NCBI RefSeq assembly: GCF_019278525.1
Contig: NZ_CP058986.1
Span: 3,487,001-3,551,000 of the forward strand
Length of the DNA stretch: 64,000 nucleotides
Source: Polaribacter sp. HaHaR_3_91
GTDB lineage: Bacteria > Bacteroidota > Bacteroidia > Flavobacteriales > Flavobacteriaceae
Direction: 5' to 3'
The position numbers and the translations under genes were made by a program. Shown piece after piece: positions 18,147-26,295 of this stretch; position 1 is the first letter of the stretch; every line of letters begins with the position of its first letter. The notes beneath the pieces were generated by a model, which was given only the letters and a program-made list of their open reading frames with translations, was not told the DNA's origin and made no database searches.

Positions 18147-18686
18147 ATGACTACAAAACAAGTTTGGACTTTATATTCTAAAGATTTAAAACGATTTATT
18201 ATCAGCAAGGTAAAAGATACAACTATTGCAGATGATATTTTGCAGGATACCTTTATTAAAATTCACACAAAACTACACACCTTAAAAGATATTAAAAAGC
18301 TAAAATCTTGGTGTTTTACGGTTGCTAGAAATTCTATTTTAGACTATTGGAGAACCAATAATAAAACTTTTGAAATTGCCAATTTTGAAGCAGAAACAAG
18401 TATTTTAAAAGAAGAACATACAGAAAAAGACTGTTTAATAGGTATTTTAAATCATTTACCAAAAAAATACAGAGACCCGTTATTTCTTTCGGACATAAAA
18501 GGGATGAAACAGCAAGAGGTTGCAGATCAATTAAAACTGTCTTTACCAACTACAAAATCTCAAATACAACGTGCTCGAAAATTAATTGCAGAAGGCTTTA
18601 TGGATTGTTGCGGTTTTGTTTTAAATGATGATGGTAATTTGGTTGGAGAAATTAAGGAAAAAGAAGATTGTAAAGTTTGTAAATAA
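18147..18686 (+). CDS. sigZ: ECF RNA polymerase sigma factor, SigZ-like, with Cys-rich C-terminus
   Basis: A 179-residue ECF sigma factor. Region 2 (about 10-80) has DDILQDTFIKIHTKL and KLKSWCFTVARNSILDYWR. Region 4 (about 100-150) has LPKKYRDPLFLSDIKGMKQQEVADQL and TTKSQIQRARKL. After region 4 is a 26-residue tail with Cys-Cys, then DCKVCK at the end: four Cys in a CC...CxxC pattern. SigZ-type factors carry such tails, and the CorE sigma factors of myxobacteria use a Cys-rich tail to sense metal directly. No anti-sigma gene lies nearby, which fits self-contained sensing. Start ATG at 18147, probably cotranscribed with the Cys-rich peptide. Confidence 0.88.
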   Translation: MTTKQVWTLYSKDLKRFIISKVKDTTIADDILQDTFIKIHTKLHTLKDIKKLKSWCFTVARNSILDYWRTNNKTFEIANFEAETSILKEEHTEKDCLIGILNHLPKKYRDPLFLSDIKGMKQQEVADQLKLSLPTTKSQIQRARKLIAEGFMDCCGFVLNDDGNLVGEIKEKEDCKVCK

Positions 18687-18754
18687 ATTAACCATAAACA
18701 TCATCTTATTATTTATCTTAGTTGAAATTATAACAAAATTAAAACACCCCAACT

Positions 18755-19645
18755 ATGGCAGCACTTAAAAAAGAAGACATTAGTCAAGAAGTATTTGACT
18801 TATATGACGACTATGCACATAACAAAATAGACAGAAAGCAATTTCTAAAAAAACTATCATTATATGCTGTTGGAGCAATTACATTACCAGCTTTATTAAG
18901 TTTTATTTCTCCTAATTATGTAGATGCTATCTTGGTAGAACCTAACGATCCTAGATTAAAATCTGAAACCATAAATTACGCCTCTCCTAAAGGTGGAAAA
19001 AAAATGACAGGTTTACTCTCCATTCCTAAAGATCCAAAAGGTAAACTACCCGGAATTATAGTTGTCCACGAAAACCGAGGATTAAACCCGTACATAAAAG
19101 ATGTTGGCAGAAGAGCTGCCTTAGAAGATTTTATAACATTAGCGCCAGATGCACTTTCTCCAATGGGAGGATATCCTGGTAATGATGATGATGGTAGAGA
19201 TATGCAAAAAAAGAGAGATCAAAGCGAAATGCTAGAAGACTTTATTGCTGGCTACAACTACCTTAAATCTCATGAAGATTGTAACGGAAAAGTAGCAGTT
19301 GTTGGTTTCTGCTTTGGAGGTTGGATTTCTAATATGATGGCAGTTAGAATACCAGAATTAGCAGCTGCCGTTCCATATTACGGAAGGCAACCAGAAACAG
19401 AAGATGCTAAAAAAATTAAGGCTCCTTTACTATTACAATATGCCGGTTTAGACAAAAGGGTTAATGATGGTTGGCCCGCTTTTGAAAAAACTTTAAAAGA
19501 AAATAATATTGAACACGAAGCACATTTTTACCCTGAGGTAAACCATGGCTTTCATAACAATACAACCCCCAGATATGATGAAGCAGCAGCTGATTTATCC
19601 TGGAAAAGAACCATCGATTTTTTTAACAAGCATTTAAAAGAATAA
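18755..19645 (+). CDS. Dienelactone hydrolase family protein
   Basis: A 296-residue alpha/beta hydrolase. The N-terminal 55 residues contain a hydrophobic segment (YAVGAITLPALLSFI) after a basic RKQF, so the enzyme may be exported or membrane-anchored. The catalytic domain shows the Cys nucleophile elbow GFCFGG (about 185), Asp in YAGLDKRV (about 232) and His in VNHGFH (about 265), the Cys-Asp-His triad of dienelactone hydrolases. An HENRGLNPYIKDVGRR oxyanion-region segment also fits. It follows the sigma gene by 68 bases; whether it belongs to the same regulon is uncertain, since no ECF-type box is seen in the gap. Confidence 0.9.
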   Translation: MAALKKEDISQEVFDLYDDYAHNKIDRKQFLKKLSLYAVGAITLPALLSFISPNYVDAILVEPNDPRLKSETINYASPKGGKKMTGLLSIPKDPKGKLPGIIVVHENRGLNPYIKDVGRRAALEDFITLAPDALSPMGGYPGNDDDGRDMQKKRDQSEMLEDFIAGYNYLKSHEDCNGKVAVVGFCFGGWISNMMAVRIPELAAAVPYYGRQPETEDAKKIKAPLLLQYAGLDKRVNDGWPAFEKTLKENNIEHEAHFYPEVNHGFHNNTTPRYDEAAADLSWKRTIDFFNKHLKE

Positions 19646-19689
19646 TTTAATAAATGTAAGCTACAATAACGAAGCATTGTGTTTATTTA

Positions 19690-19723
19690 CAATCGTTTCT
19701 CAATTTATAATGAGAAACGATTG
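19690..19723 (+). terminator. Strong hairpin after the dienelactone hydrolase gene
   Basis: Perfect 13-base stem CAATCGTTTCTCA/TGAGAAACGATTG with an eight-base loop. No T-run follows directly, so it may be a transcript-stabilising hairpin instead of an intrinsic terminator. Confidence 0.5.
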
Positions 19724-19819
19724 ATAAATCTATTTTTTAATTAGATTCCTTCTCATTCTTTCTTTAGAATGACAATTTAATGTTTATAATTATTTACTTT
19801 TATCTTTTAAATATTTAAG

Positions 19820-20641
19820 GTGAAAAATAAAACTCTTATCAGTAAAGAATTAGACAATTTCTACAACAAAGCATCAGAAGAAACCAGACTAGAAAAAGGT
19901 ATGGGGATATTTGAATTTGAACGTATTAAAAATCTCATACAGTTACATATTTCTAATCCAAAATCTAGAATTATTGATGTTGGTGGCGGAACCGGTAAAT
20001 ATTCTGAATGGTTGGCAAAAAATAATCATACCGTTCATTTAATAGAACCTGTTTTAAAACATATAAAATTGGCTGAAAAAAGAGCCAAAAAATTAAAAAA
20101 CCCTTTTTCTGTTGCTATAGGTGAAGCTAAAAATTTACCTTTTGAAGACAATGTTGCCGATTTGGTAATTTTACACGGACCTTTATATCATTTACAAAAA
20201 AGAGAAGATAGAGTTGCAGCTATTCTTGAAGCAAAAAGAGTGTTAAAAAAAGGTGGAATTATTTTAGGTTTTGCTATTAACGCAACTGCCTCTACCGTTG
20301 TTGGTTTAATGAATGGAATGATTCATGCAAACTCATTTTTTGATATGTGCAAAAAAGAACTTACTACAGGTGTTCATGATGCACCAAAAGACTTTCCTTT
20401 TCTATTAGCTGATGCTTTTTATCACAAACCAGCTGGGTTAAAAGCTGAATTTCTAGAGCAAAACCTCAACTTTATAAACCTGTGTGCCGTAGAAGGTATG
20501 ATTTGGTTAGACAATGAATATTTTGCAAATATGTTAGATAAGAAAAAATCGAAAACATTAAAAGCATTGCAAAATCTCACACAAAATGATGAGTATTTAT
20601 TACCTTTTAGTCCGCATATGATGATTGCCGTAAAGAAATAA
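19820..20641 (+). CDS. Class I SAM-dependent methyltransferase
   Basis: A 273-residue soluble enzyme with the Rossmann-type SAM-binding fold. Motif I is IIDVGGGTGKYSEWLA (about 53-68), motif II carries an acidic residue in VHLIEPV, and motif IV is VADLVILHGPLYHL (about 113-126), followed by EAKRVLKKGGIILGF (motif VI). The C-terminal part (about 150-270) has no specific substrate signature. The start is a GTG at 19820; the sequence just before the SAM domain begins KNKTLISKELDNFY, with no in-frame ATG upstream. Substrate is unknown. The gene stands apart from both neighbours. Confidence 0.88.
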   Translation: MKNKTLISKELDNFYNKASEETRLEKGMGIFEFERIKNLIQLHISNPKSRIIDVGGGTGKYSEWLAKNNHTVHLIEPVLKHIKLAEKRAKKLKNPFSVAIGEAKNLPFEDNVADLVILHGPLYHLQKREDRVAAILEAKRVLKKGGIILGFAINATASTVVGLMNGMIHANSFFDMCKKELTTGVHDAPKDFPFLLADAFYHKPAGLKAEFLEQNLNFINLCAVEGMIWLDNEYFANMLDKKKSKTLKALQNLTQNDEYLLPFSPHMMIAVKK

Positions 20642-20728
20642 CTTCGTTTCTTTTTTAAATTTATATAAAATAAACTCGCTATATAACTAATTAAAAATAG
20701 TCTTTAGAAAACGAATAAAATAACTAAA

Positions 20729-22177
20729 GTGAAAGATAAAGAGGTCTATTGGGGAGTTTGTAAAAACTGTAAAGGAACAGGAAAAAAAAGGAAAAGTCTT
20801 CCTAAAAAAACACGACTCATTTACAAAAATTCATTAGAACAATTTAAAAAATCAAATGGAGAAATTCCCCCTCCAGTTTTACATAAAGGACCACTAGACA
20901 CATGTGCTAAATGTAAAGGAACTGGACTTATTGAATCTAACACCTTGCCAACTGTAGACACAGAAAACTACCCACACATTGCCATTATTGGTGGCGGAAT
21001 TGGAGGCGTTGCATTAGCTGTTGCATGTTTACATCGCGGAATTCCCTTTACACTTTATGAACGAGATGTTAGTTTTAATACACGCTCTCAAGGTTACGGA
21101 CTTACCCTCCAACAAGCAAGCAAAGCTATGGCTGGGTTAGGTATTGTAAATTTAAAAGACGGAATTACATCTACTACGCACATAGTTCACACAACGACAG
21201 GAGAAGTTATTGGTGAATGGGGAATTAGAAAATGGGGAAGATCAGAAACAAAAGTATCACCAAAACGGACAAATATTCACATTGCAAGACAATCTTTACG
21301 TTTGGCTTTACTAGAGCAGTTGGACAATACTGATAGCGTAAAGTGGGGACACAAATTATTAAATTATAAAGAGTCTGAAGATGGAAATATTGATATCAAC
21401 TTTAAAGTAAACGACAAAGTTAGAACAGAAAAAGCAAATTTAATTGTTGGTGCAGACGGAATTAGAAGTACCGTAAGAAAACTGTTAATTGGTGACGATA
21501 TTTCTCCTTTACGCTACTTAGACTGCATTGTTATTTTAGGTATTTGTCCTCTAAAAAATCTAGATGGAATTGAAAGCCCATTATTAGATTCCGCTACCGT
21601 TTTTCAAACTGCTAATGGTAATGAACGCATCTATATGATGCCTTTCGATTCGGAAACCATCATGTGGCAACTTAGTTTTCCTTTATCAGAAAAAAAAGCA
21701 AAAGAACTTAATATTAAAGGGGCTAAATTTCTTAAAGAAGAAGCGTGCAAAAGAACGCAATGGCACAGTCCAATCCCTCAAATTGTTGCTGCGACCAATG
21801 AAGCTCAAATATCAGGTTATCCTGTTTACGACAGGCCCCTACTGAATACTAAATTGCTAGAAAAAGAATCTAAAGTAACACTCATTGGAGATGCAGCTCA
21901 CCCTATGAGTCCGTTTAAAGGACAAGGAGCAAACCAAGCTTTGTTAGATGCTTTATCACTTGCACGAAGCATTACTAAAAACTGCAAACCGCTATCTAAA
22001 TGGAGAGAGATTGGTATACGAAAAAGTGTGCTTACTAAATTTGAAGCTGAAATGATAACCCGTAGTGCCTCCAAAGTAAAAGATTCCGCAGAGGCTGCAA
22101 AATTATTACATTCAGAAATTGTACTTTATAAAGGAGATGGCCCGAGAGGCAAGCATCGAAAGAAAAAAGGAGAATAA
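20729..22177 (+). CDS. FAD-dependent monooxygenase with N-terminal DnaJ-like zinc motif
   Basis: A 482-residue flavoprotein monooxygenase of the aromatic hydroxylase/TetX-like group. The FAD motifs are HIAIIGGGIGGVALAVACLH (about 83-102), the central GADGIRSTVRK, and LIGDAAHPMSPFKGQGANQA near 390. Unusually, the first 70 residues hold two CxxCxGTG units (CKNCKGTG and CAKCKGTG), the repeat of the DnaJ zinc finger, giving one likely four-Cys zinc site. The start is GTG at 20729. The substrate is unknown; the family hydroxylates aromatic or polyketide-like compounds, and some members inactivate tetracyclines. The zinc-motif fusion is unusual and supports a specialised role. Confidence 0.85.
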   Translation: MKDKEVYWGVCKNCKGTGKKRKSLPKKTRLIYKNSLEQFKKSNGEIPPPVLHKGPLDTCAKCKGTGLIESNTLPTVDTENYPHIAIIGGGIGGVALAVACLHRGIPFTLYERDVSFNTRSQGYGLTLQQASKAMAGLGIVNLKDGITSTTHIVHTTTGEVIGEWGIRKWGRSETKVSPKRTNIHIARQSLRLALLEQLDNTDSVKWGHKLLNYKESEDGNIDINFKVNDKVRTEKANLIVGADGIRSTVRKLLIGDDISPLRYLDCIVILGICPLKNLDGIESPLLDSATVFQTANGNERIYMMPFDSETIMWQLSFPLSEKKAKELNIKGAKFLKEEACKRTQWHSPIPQIVAATNEAQISGYPVYDRPLLNTKLLEKESKVTLIGDAAHPMSPFKGQGANQALLDALSLARSITKNCKPLSKWREIGIRKSVLTKFEAEMITRSASKVKDSAEAAKLLHSEIVLYKGDGPRGKHRKKKGE

Positions 22178-22369
22178 TTTTTAATTTTAAAACGCGACAA
22201 CCCTCTTAAAAATACTGACAATCAACCTACTGAAATGTTTATTATTCTTTATTTTATTGATTAGATGAAATTTCCGTTGCTCACTTTCAAATTACCGCTT
22301 ATCATATTATCAAATTAAAAAGCAGTTTACTCACTTACATTTACCAAACCATTCTAAAAACAATAAATT
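22178..22369. other. Intergenic gap before the small peptide and kinase genes
   Basis: AT-rich sequence with no recognised promoter core, RNA or repeat. Together with 22445-22520 it makes a 343-base gap between the monooxygenase and kinase genes, broken only by the 24-codon frame below. Confidence 0.4.
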
Positions 22370-22444
22370 ATGATTGTAATTGTAAAAGCAGTAATAGAAA
22401 TAGTTGAAAAAACAATTGAACTTGTTTTTCAAGTATTCTTGTGA
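22370..22444 (+). CDS. Possible 24-residue amphipathic peptide
   Basis: An ATG-initiated frame of 24 codons ending in TGA, starting MIVIVKAVIEIVEK. It alternates Val/Ile/Leu/Phe with Lys and Glu so that a helix would have one hydrophobic and one charged face, like short surface-active peptides. An A-rich stretch precedes the ATG, as is usual for translated Bacteroidota genes. It lies 76 bases upstream of a membrane sensor kinase gene. It is short enough to be chance, and no homologue is known to me. Confidence 0.3.
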   Translation: MIVIVKAVIEIVEKTIELVFQVFL

Positions 22445-22520
22445 TAAATTCATTTAATAATTGATAAAAAAATTAAAATTAGATTTAATTTGTAAGTTAG
22501 ACAATTAGAATACTCAATAC

Positions 22521-23585
22521 ATGAATTTATCTTTAAAAAGATTTTATATACTATTCAACCTCATTGGATGGGTCCTTTTATTTACAGCAACATTGGCTGG
22601 TCCAAAACTGTTTCTTTCAGGCACTATATTGGCTCCTGAACAGATATTATATTACTGGCTAGAAACTATTACGTGTGCACTGCTTGCTTTTACGCTAACG
22701 TTTTTAATTTCTTTTTATATTGATAAAAAAATTAATTTTAACAGCGACTGGAAGCCTATTACTTGGAAGATTCTTCTAATTTTTACAATTGTACAAGCAT
22801 TATACTCTTTATTTATCTGGCCAATGTTAGATTTTGTTCAAGAGTACACCAATTACGAATCAACTCACATAATGAATTTTGTAGGTAAAATATATAATGT
22901 TTTTTATTTTTCTACCTTATTTGTAATCTGGCTTTTTGTTTTTTTAACCATTAAAATTTACCATCAATTAAAAACGGTTCAAATAAAACAGCTAGAATTA
23001 AAGGCTACTTTAAAAGAATCTCAATTAAACACTTTAAAAGGACAAATCAATCCACATTTTATGTTTAATAGCTTAAATAATATACGTGGCCTTATGCTAG
23101 AGGATGTTGATAAAGCAAGAAATATGCTTACTAGCTTATCAGAAACCTTACGCTATTCTCTTACAAAAAGCGCTCTAAATTCAATTTCTCTAGAAGATGA
23201 ATTAGAAATGGTAGAAAATTACATAGAAATTTCTAAAATTCAATTTGAAGATCGCTTACACTTCGAAACTCATATTGATAAAAATTCTTTAAGCAAACAA
23301 ATTCCACCAATGATCATTCAAATGTTAATTGAGAATGCATTGAAACACGGAATTTCTAATTTAAAACTAGGAGGTAAAATAACCTTATCGACTGCTATAG
23401 AAAGTAATCACTTGCAAATCGAAGTTATAAATTCAGGCACCTTACAAAAGACTAAAAAAGGTACTCAATTAGGAATAAAAAATATTAAAAAGAGGTTAAA
23501 ACTACTCTATGGAGAAACTGCTAATTTTAGATTAGTAGAAATAGAAAATCAGGTAATTGCCTCTATTAAAATTCCACTAATATGA
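22521..23585 (+). CDS. LytS-type membrane sensor histidine kinase
   Basis: A 354-residue kinase with four predicted membrane helices in residues 8-150 (FNLIGWVLLFTATLAG, CALLAFTLTFLISFY, ILLIFTIVQALYSLF, FSTLFVIWLFVFLTI). The His_kinase domain follows, with phospho-acceptor motif GQINPHFMFNSLNNI (about 173-187) and the GHKL ATPase N-box IENALKHGIS. The large periplasmic sensor domain is missing, so sensing must involve the membrane region. The stop overlaps the start of the LytTR regulator by four bases (ATGA), fixing the pair as an operon. Confidence 0.93.
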   Translation: MNLSLKRFYILFNLIGWVLLFTATLAGPKLFLSGTILAPEQILYYWLETITCALLAFTLTFLISFYIDKKINFNSDWKPITWKILLIFTIVQALYSLFIWPMLDFVQEYTNYESTHIMNFVGKIYNVFYFSTLFVIWLFVFLTIKIYHQLKTVQIKQLELKATLKESQLNTLKGQINPHFMFNSLNNIRGLMLEDVDKARNMLTSLSETLRYSLTKSALNSISLEDELEMVENYIEISKIQFEDRLHFETHIDKNSLSKQIPPMIIQMLIENALKHGISNLKLGGKITLSTAIESNHLQIEVINSGTLQKTKKGTQLGIKNIKKRLKLLYGETANFRLVEIENQVIASIKIPLI

Positions 23586-24316
23586 TAAAGTTAAAAGCAG
23601 TTATTGTAGAAGATTCCCGTTTGGCTCGTAATGAGTTAAAAGAACTAATTAAGGCACATAAAGAAATAGAAATAATAGGAGAAGCAGAAAATGTAGACGA
23701 TGCTTTTAAGTTGATTAATGACACAAAGCCCGATCTTCTTTTTTTAGACATTAACATGCCTGAAAAAGATGGATTTGAACTCTTAGAAATGTTAAGCGAA
23801 GTACCTATTACAATTTTTACCACTGCGTTTGATGAATATGCGATTAAATCTTTTGAATACAATGCTTTTGATTACCTGTTAAAACCAATTAATCAAAAAC
23901 GTTTTTCCACAAGTATTGAGAAAGTAATTGAAAGTATTAGTAAAAATGAAACTGCTACTATTAACAAAAATGAGAATGCTTTAAGTTTAGAGAAACAAAT
24001 TTTTATTAAAGACGGAGAAAATTGTTGGTTAGTAAAATTAAAAGATATTTTGCTATTTGAAATTGTAGGCAATTACACGCGGGTTTACTTTGATCAGAAA
24101 AAACCATTAATTTACAAATCATTAGCACAAGTAGAAGAAAAACTACCAACAGAAGTATTTTTTAGAGCTAACAGACAACAGATTATCAACATTAACCACG
24201 TTAAAAAAGTGGTTTCTTGGTTTAACGGAAAGTTAAAAATAGAAATGAATTCTGGCGAAGAAATAGAAATTTCTAGAAGACAATCTTACTTATTTAAAGA
24301 ACAGTTGAGTTTCTAA
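23582..24316 (+). CDS. LytTR-family response regulator
   Basis: A 244-residue regulator partnered with the preceding kinase. The receiver (1-118) has the VEDSRLAR acidic start, the phospho-acceptor Asp in LLFLDINMP, TTAFDEYA and the conserved Lys in LLKPIN. The LytTR domain (about 140-244) has KQIFIKDGENCWLVKL, LFEIVGNYTRVYF and EVFFRANRQQIININHV. It resembles the regulator at 14793-15530, so the window holds two LytTR circuits. A strong bidirectional hairpin follows. Confidence 0.93.
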   Translation: MIKLKAVIVEDSRLARNELKELIKAHKEIEIIGEAENVDDAFKLINDTKPDLLFLDINMPEKDGFELLEMLSEVPITIFTTAFDEYAIKSFEYNAFDYLLKPINQKRFSTSIEKVIESISKNETATINKNENALSLEKQIFIKDGENCWLVKLKDILLFEIVGNYTRVYFDQKKPLIYKSLAQVEEKLPTEVFFRANRQQIININHVKKVVSWFNGKLKIEMNSGEEIEISRRQSYLFKEQLSF

Positions 24317-24340
24317 TTCAGCTATTTTAGAGCAAAAAAA

Positions 24341-24378
24341 AAAGTTTTTCATCCTTTAACAAAAGGATGAAAAACTTT
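24341..24378. terminator. Bidirectional terminator between convergent genes
   Basis: A 17-base perfect stem (AAAGTTTTTCATCCTTT and its complement) with loop AACA, with an A-run on the left and a T-rich tract on the right. It closes the LytTR gene on the plus strand and the kinase/nucleotidyltransferase gene on the minus strand. Confidence 0.9.
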
Positions 24379-24399
24379 AATCTATCTTTTTTAGAAAAA

Positions 24400-25551
24400 C
24401 TATAAAGCTTCTTTTCTTCTTACTTTAATTTTCATTGCACCTTCAATAGGTTTGTCAGAAACTAAAATTAAATATCCTGCTCCTCCAGCTCCTGCTAGTT
24501 TCCAAGCAAGTGACTTTTCCTTATATTTTTCTATTTCTTTAAGAATTTTATCATTTACCATTGCCGGAAACATTTTTACTTGTGCATCAAATGACTTTAA
24601 AAATGCTTCAGAGAACTTCTCTAAATCTTTATTTTGAATCGCATCCCAAACTTCTTCAGAAGCATTTGCTAAAGACTTTACATTCTCTTCCGTAATATAA
24701 GTTTCTCCTAATAAATCTAAACCTTGTTCTCTAGGCCATAATAATACCATCTGAATATGATCTTCTAACCAACCTAAAATAGATTCATCATGTACAGATT
24801 CAAATTGTGTTGGCCAATAACCATCACTATAATAATGTCTAACAAGACCTGGCATACAAATACCTATTGCATCTTGAGCTCCAGAAACCATCGTAGAACC
24901 TGGTGTATTTTCAAACTTAAAAAGTATTTCTGCTAATTTCTGTGGTTTCTCTAATGGTAAATAATGAGGCCATATTTTTTTTGCAGCATTTCTAGTAGAA
25001 GTAGACATTCCACAACGTTCATTATACTCAATAATTGGTTCTAAAGAAAGTGTAATTGCCCAACCTGGATGAAATTTAGAAACATAAGGTTGATCGATCC
25101 ACGTACCACCAAGATCTATTCTGTAAGGCAAACTACAAATACCACCTGTTCTTAAAGAAGTTGTAGACCTTTCTGGCAGACCAGCATCCGGAATTCTCTT
25201 CAAGTTTTTTAACTCAATATTTAACTCATTACATAATTCTTCTTTTGCTGGCGAAAAACCATCTTCATTTACAATAAAGTAATCTGGTTTTAATGCCTCT
25301 AGGTCTTCTTTAAAATCCAGCATTCCAGAACCAGAGTTCACAAAAGCATTTTTCACATATTTAATGGCATTAATCATATAAATTCTTTCTTGTTCAGAAT
25401 TTATAGTATGACGCCCTTTTAATTCAGACACAGTAGCATCCGAACCAATACCTACATATAAATCTCCATACGTAGAAGCCTCTTTAAAAAATGCAATATG
25501 CCCACTATGTAGCATATCAAAACAACCTGATACAAATACTTTCTTCTTCAT
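24400..25551 (-). CDS. Nucleotidyltransferase-GHMP kinase fusion, probable sugar activation enzyme
   Basis: A 383-residue fusion. Residues 1-125 form a cytidylyltransferase-like domain with the HxGH motif in FDMLHSGHIAFF and a YVGIGSDATVSELKGR segment, as in RfaE/TagD enzymes. Residues 140-383 are a GHMP-kinase-like domain with LPYRIDLGGTWID, TPGSTMVSGAQDAIG and C-terminal LAGAGGAGYLILV. The classical GHMP GLGSS phosphate loop is replaced by STMVSG, so kinase activity is not assured. The arrangement suggests phosphorylation and nucleotidylation of a sugar for glycan assembly; substrate unknown. The ATG at 25551 is chosen over a TTG one codon upstream. Convergent with the LytTR gene. Confidence 0.8.
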   Translation of the reverse strand: MKKKVFVSGCFDMLHSGHIAFFKEASTYGDLYVGIGSDATVSELKGRHTINSEQERIYMINAIKYVKNAFVNSGSGMLDFKEDLEALKPDYFIVNEDGFSPAKEELCNELNIELKNLKRIPDAGLPERSTTSLRTGGICSLPYRIDLGGTWIDQPYVSKFHPGWAITLSLEPIIEYNERCGMSTSTRNAAKKIWPHYLPLEKPQKLAEILFKFENTPGSTMVSGAQDAIGICMPGLVRHYYSDGYWPTQFESVHDESILGWLEDHIQMVLLWPREQGLDLLGETYITEENVKSLANASEEVWDAIQNKDLEKFSEAFLKSFDAQVKMFPAMVNDKILKEIEKYKEKSLAWKLAGAGGAGYLILVSDKPIEGAMKIKVRRKEAL

Positions 25552-25690
25552 CAATTATAACTATTTTTTGTAATTCACTCTATTTGAACAGTAAAAATAC
25601 TGCATTTATTTTAAAAGGTAAGTTTCTTAAACTAGTTTTCATTAAAATCAGAAAAACCTTTACAAACATTTACATTATCTTTATATTCTA

Positions 25691-25723
25691 TGTTACTTTT
25701 TATAATTTTACGTGTCTAATAAG
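25691..25723 (+). promoter_or_regulatory. Possible ECF-type promoter of the coiled-coil protein gene
   Basis: TGTTAC-N17-GTCTAATAAG has the same element spacing and a related -10 box as the two promoters near the sigZ gene (TGCATC-N17-GTCTATTAGG). The first box differs at two of six bases and the second at two of ten. The predicted start lies about 15-20 bases before the ATG. It may be read by the same or another ECF factor. Confidence 0.4.
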
Positions 25724-25744
25724 TAACAGACATAAAATACAATC

Positions 25745-26209
25745 ATGAAAAAAACACAATCCCTATTAGTTTTAATATTTCTTTTTTTAGCAGCAACTTC
25801 TTACGCACAAGAAGTAGTCTATAAAGACACAACATATACTGTTAAAAGGAAATCAATTTATTTAGCAAAAGTAGATGTAACAAAAACCTTAAAACCAGAA
25901 AAGGTAAATGAAATTTTTGCTATTCATAAAATAAATGAAGACATAATAGAAGCTGCAAAAAAAGCAGAAAAAGAAAAAAAAGCAACCCAAAAGAAACTAA
26001 AGAAAGCTGAAAAGGCTTTAAAGAGTAAAATTAAAGCTCAGAAAAAATTAAGCAAAGCAAACGACAAACTAGATAGTGGTATTAAAAAATACAATAAGCT
26101 TAAAAAGAAAGGCGACTTATCTCCTAATGACGACCAAAAATGGTTAGATAAAATAGTGAAGCTAAAAAAGAACGTTACAAAAGCAGAAAAGAATTTTAAA
26201 AAATCATAA
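25745..26209 (+). CDS. Secreted Lys-rich coiled-coil protein
   Basis: A 154-residue protein. Residues 1-21 form a signal peptide (SLLVLIFLFLAATSYAQ). Residues 22-70 are a short mixed region (EVVYKDTTYTVKRKSIYL). Residues 75-154 are an almost pure Lys/Ala/Glu helix with heptad character (KKAEKEKKATQKKLKKAEKA). It is therefore likely periplasmic and elongated. I recognise no family. It stands alone, with a possible ECF-type promoter in front and a strong terminator behind, which would suit an envelope-stress gene; this is inference. Confidence 0.7.
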   Translation: MKKTQSLLVLIFLFLAATSYAQEVVYKDTTYTVKRKSIYLAKVDVTKTLKPEKVNEIFAIHKINEDIIEAAKKAEKEKKATQKKLKKAEKALKSKIKAQKKLSKANDKLDSGIKKYNKLKKKGDLSPNDDQKWLDKIVKLKKNVTKAEKNFKKS

Positions 26210-26236
26210 ATAACAATTTTAAAAATTCTTATTTGT

Positions 26237-26275
26237 AAAAAAAGGTCTGGTTTATAATAAACCAGACCTTTTTTT
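26237..26275. terminator. Bidirectional terminator between convergent genes
   Basis: Almost perfect inverted repeat AAAAAAAGGTCTGGTTTA and complement with A- and T-runs on both sides, 28 bases after the coiled-coil gene and 21 bases beyond the stop of ygiQ on the other strand. Confidence 0.92.
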
Positions 26276-26295
26276 GTTATATAATTTTATAAATA

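Noticed and set aside
18687..18754. ECF-type promoter before the dienelactone hydrolase gene
   Set aside because: A CATCTT sequence is present, but no GTCTA box lies 17 bases downstream.
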